Below, one piece after another: positions 6,392 through 7,520 of a DNA stretch of 7,520 nucleotides. The notes below the pieces were generated by a model that was given only the letters and a program-made list of their open reading frames with translations, was not told the origin of the DNA and made no database searches. Source of the stretch: Solirubrobacterales bacterium (GTDB taxonomy: Bacteria; Actinomycetota; Thermoleophilia; Solirubrobacterales; Solirubrobacteraceae). Every line of letters begins with the position of its first letter. Position 1 is the first letter of the stretch. A program made the position numbers and the translations under genes. The DNA lies in NCBI GenBank assembly GCA_025964065.1, contig JAOPZO010000028.1, forward strand, positions 1 to 7,520, in the 5' to 3' direction.

Positions 6392-6440
6392 GGCACCGCG
6401 GGGGAGCCGGGCGTCGAGCTCGCGGCGCAGCTGGATCCGC
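6367..6440. repeat. Perfect 16-bp inverted repeat across the stop codon of the propeller gene
   Basis: GCGGATCCAGCTGCGC (6367-6382) and its exact complement GCGCAGCTGGATCCGC (6425-6440) flank a 42-nt spacer that contains the TAG stop (6389-6391). The left arm is coding (residues around RIQLR near the C-terminus); the right arm is non-coding on the plus strand, 29 nt before the next gene. A single mismatch outside the arms is followed by two more complementary pairs. It could fold into a long-stem hairpin in mRNA of either strand. No T-run follows, so it is not a standard intrinsic terminator. Confidence 0.8.
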
Positions 6441-6469
6441 ACGCGGGCGGTTCTGGGCATGAGCTGGGG

Positions 6470-7087
6470 ATGCGCCTCTACCCCGAGCTGCCCGCCCGCC
6501 GCACCGCGACCGCCGTGCGGGACGTCCTCACGGTCCTCGCCGTCGTGCTCTTCGCCGTGCTGGCCGTGCGCGTGCACGACCGGGTCGACGCGCTGAGCGC
6601 GGCGGGCCGCGGCGCGCAGGACGCGGGCCGCTCCGTGCAGCAGGGCTTCGACACGGCGGCCGGCGCGGTCGGCGGCGTGCCGATCGTCGGCGGGGAGCTC
6701 GAGAGCGCGCTCTCCGACGCGGGCCAGAAGACGGGCGGCGAGGCCGTCGAGGCCGGGAAGGCGGGCGAGCAGGCCGCGAAGGACGCCGCGAACCTCCTGG
6801 GCTGGCTCACGTTCCTCATTCCCACCGGGCTGCTGCTCTCGCTCGTGCTGCCGCCCCGGGTCACGCAGGTGCGGACGCTGTCGAGCGCCGCACGCGCCCT
6901 GCGGCTCACGGACCGGGCCGGAGGCGACCACGAGCGCCTGCTCGCCTCGCGCGCCGCGTTCGCCCTCCCCTACGCGACCTTGCTGCGCCACACCCCGGAC
7001 CCGCTCGGCGACCTCGCGGCAGGCCGCCACGACCGGCTCGTCGCCGCGCTCGCGGAGGACGCAGGGCTGCGGGCACCGGCGAGGTGA
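6470..7087 (+). CDS. Unknown two-TM membrane protein
   Basis: A 205-residue protein with two predicted membrane helices: TM1 about 18-34 (DVLTVLAVVLFAVLAVRV region) and TM2 about 109-128 (LLGWLTFLIPTGLLLSLVLP). Basic residues before TM1 (R10, R11, R17) and after TM2 (R130, R135) predict both ends in the cytoplasm. The loop of about 74 residues between them would lie outside; it is rich in Ala, Gly and Gln with an amphipathic, possibly helical character. The cytoplasmic tail (130-205) contains several Arg-rich helices. I recognise no family or enzyme motif. The ATG at 6470 follows only a poor GAGCTGGGG ribosome site; an ATG at 6459 is out of frame. It lies 78 nt after the propeller gene and may be cotranscribed, although an inverted repeat lies between them. 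Codon bias and the TM pattern make it a real gene. Confidence 0.83.
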   Translation: MRLYPELPARRTATAVRDVLTVLAVVLFAVLAVRVHDRVDALSAAGRGAQDAGRSVQQGFDTAAGAVGGVPIVGGELESALSDAGQKTGGEAVEAGKAGEQAAKDAANLLGWLTFLIPTGLLLSLVLPPRVTQVRTLSSAARALRLTDRAGGDHERLLASRAAFALPYATLLRHTPDPLGDLAAGRHDRLVAALAEDAGLRAPAR

Positions 7088-7113
7088 CGCCCGACGCGCC
7101 GCCGCTCTAGACT
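7084..7113 (+). promoter_or_regulatory. tRNA-Val promoter
   Basis: GTGACG (7084-7089), a four-of-six match to TTGACA, and TAGACT (7108-7113), a four-of-six match to TATAAT, are separated by 18 nt. The mature tRNA begins 13 nt after the -10 box, leaving a short 5' leader for RNase P. The -35 overlaps the stop codon of the two-TM protein gene. Confidence 0.6.
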
Positions 7114-7126
7114 CCCCGCACCCCTG

Positions 7127-7198
7127 GGGCCCGTAGCTCAGTGGGAGAGCGCTCGCTTCACACGCGAGAGGTCGCTGGTTCGAAACCAGCCGGGCCCA
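7127..7198 (+). tRNA. tRNA-Val (anticodon CAC)
   Basis: All 72 positions fold as a canonical cloverleaf: acceptor GGGCCCG (7127-7133) with CGGGCCC (7191-7197), D stem GCTC/GAGC with a 7-nt loop, anticodon stem CTCGC/GCGAG around loop TTCACAC, and T stem GCTGG/CCAGC around TTCGAAA. The anticodon CAC (7159-7161) reads GUG, a preferred Val codon in a genome of this composition. The discriminator is A (7198). The CCA end is not encoded (TCA follows), so it must be added by a nucleotidyltransferase. There is no sign of an adjacent repeat of the tRNA 3' end that would mark an integrated element. Confidence 0.97.
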
Positions 7199-7274
7199 TC
7201 ACATCGACCGGATCCCGGCCAGGTGCGCCGGACGACCGCGGTCTTGCGCCGGCGTCATCCGCACCACGACGCCC

Positions 7275-7314
7275 GGGCTCGGCCTCCCCTCCACGCGACC
7301 AGCGACCCGAGCCC
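7275..7314. repeat. Weak 8-bp inverted repeat in the gap after the tRNA
   Basis: GGGCTCGG (7275-7282) and CCGAGCCC (7307-7314) are exact complements around a 24-nt spacer. It lies between the tRNA and the converging minus-strand gene and could serve as a bidirectional stop. In DNA this GC-rich, an 8-bp match is not strong evidence, and no T-run is present. Confidence 0.25.
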
Positions 7315-7396
7315 CTCCTCGGCCGTCGCCGCCTCCGGGGTCACCGAGACGGATCCGGACGGCTCGCCGGGTCACGGCCGGCGCTTGAGGCGCGCA

Positions 7397-7520
7397 TCAG
7401 CGCTCGGACTGGCGCTGCGCGCGGAGCCGGGCCGTGAAGATCGCCGTCCGCCGCGCGCGCTCCTGCGTCGCGAACGCGGCGGCCGCGACGTTCGCGGCCT
7501 GCCGGTCCGCGGCGTGCGCG
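7397..7520 (-). CDS. C-terminal end of an unidentified gene (partial)
   Basis: Reading the minus strand from the right edge, one frame stays open for 40 codons and ends at TGA (7399-7397). It encodes an Ala/Arg/Gln-rich, probably helical tail containing AANVAAAAFATQERARR and ending RLRAQRQSER. Nearly all third positions are G or C, as in the genes of this window. The gene converges on the tRNA. The fragment is too short for a family call; it lacks the active-site tyrosine region expected near the C-terminus of a tRNA-associated tyrosine recombinase. Confidence 0.5.
   Translation of the reverse strand, partial: AHAADRQAANVAAAAFATQERARRTAIFTARLRAQRQSER

Noticed and set aside
5300..7030. A 576-codon open frame on the minus strand opposite the propeller and two-TM genes
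   Set aside because: It is an antisense shadow produced by high GC3 codons, crosses two confident plus-strand genes, has an Arg/Ala-rich low-complexity translation and no recognisable domains.
7199..7396. A gene in the gap after the tRNA, such as the 98-codon frame starting at 7141
   Set aside because: The frame starts inside the tRNA, lacks a ribosome site, and its translation is Arg/Pro/Ser-rich without motifs.
7127..7520. tRNA-Val as the attachment site of an integrated element, with the right-hand gene as integrase
   Set aside because: No second copy of the tRNA 3' end is visible, and the partial C-terminus lacks the recombinase active-site tyrosine region.

Overview
The window is very GC-rich, with G/C-dominated third codon positions, frequent near-leaderless starts, and a DnaX and SRP RNA that look actinobacterial. 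I infer a deep-branching Actinomycetota of the Thermoleophilia / Solirubrobacterales kind. That assignment rests on general resemblance, not on a search. The window is mostly chromosomal housekeeping and ordinary accessory genes. I see no phage, insertion sequence, CRISPR array or defence system.

Layout: (1) 1-1205, minus strand: 5' part of dnaX (DNA polymerase III gamma/tau), running off the left edge. (2) 1263-4757, plus strand: a polytopic membrane protein resembling GT-C glycosyltransferases, then a TetR-family repressor and a 14-TM DHA2-type MFS exporter. The last two each have a copy of the same operator-like palindrome in their promoter, which makes a plausible self-regulated efflux pair. 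(3) 4817-4996, plus strand: a possible 59-codon small gene with high GC3. (4) 5011-5291, minus strand: a complete large-type bacterial SRP RNA with Alu domain, S domain and a perfect 11-bp terminal stem. (5) 5315-6391 and 6470-7087, plus strand: a probable beta-propeller protein of unknown function (possibly DUF3616-like) and a two-TM protein of unknown function, separated by a gap holding most of a perfect 16-bp inverted repeat. (6) 7127-7198, plus strand: tRNA-Val(CAC) with a recognisable promoter. (7) 7397-7520, minus strand: the C-terminal end of an unidentified gene. The gap 7199-7396 has no convincing gene; it holds only a weak 8-bp inverted repeat.

How it fits together: the SRP RNA and dnaX lie on the same strand in the order SRP RNA then dnaX, as in Bacillus subtilis (scr-dnaX). 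Here about 3.8 kb separates them, and the intervening genes all face the other way. The block appears to be accessory cargo (glycosyltransferase-like protein, TetR/MFS pair, small ORF) inside a conserved neighbourhood. The most interesting points are that interruption, the paired operators, the 23-bp spacing between the SRP RNA and its divergent neighbour, and the inverted repeat across a stop codon.
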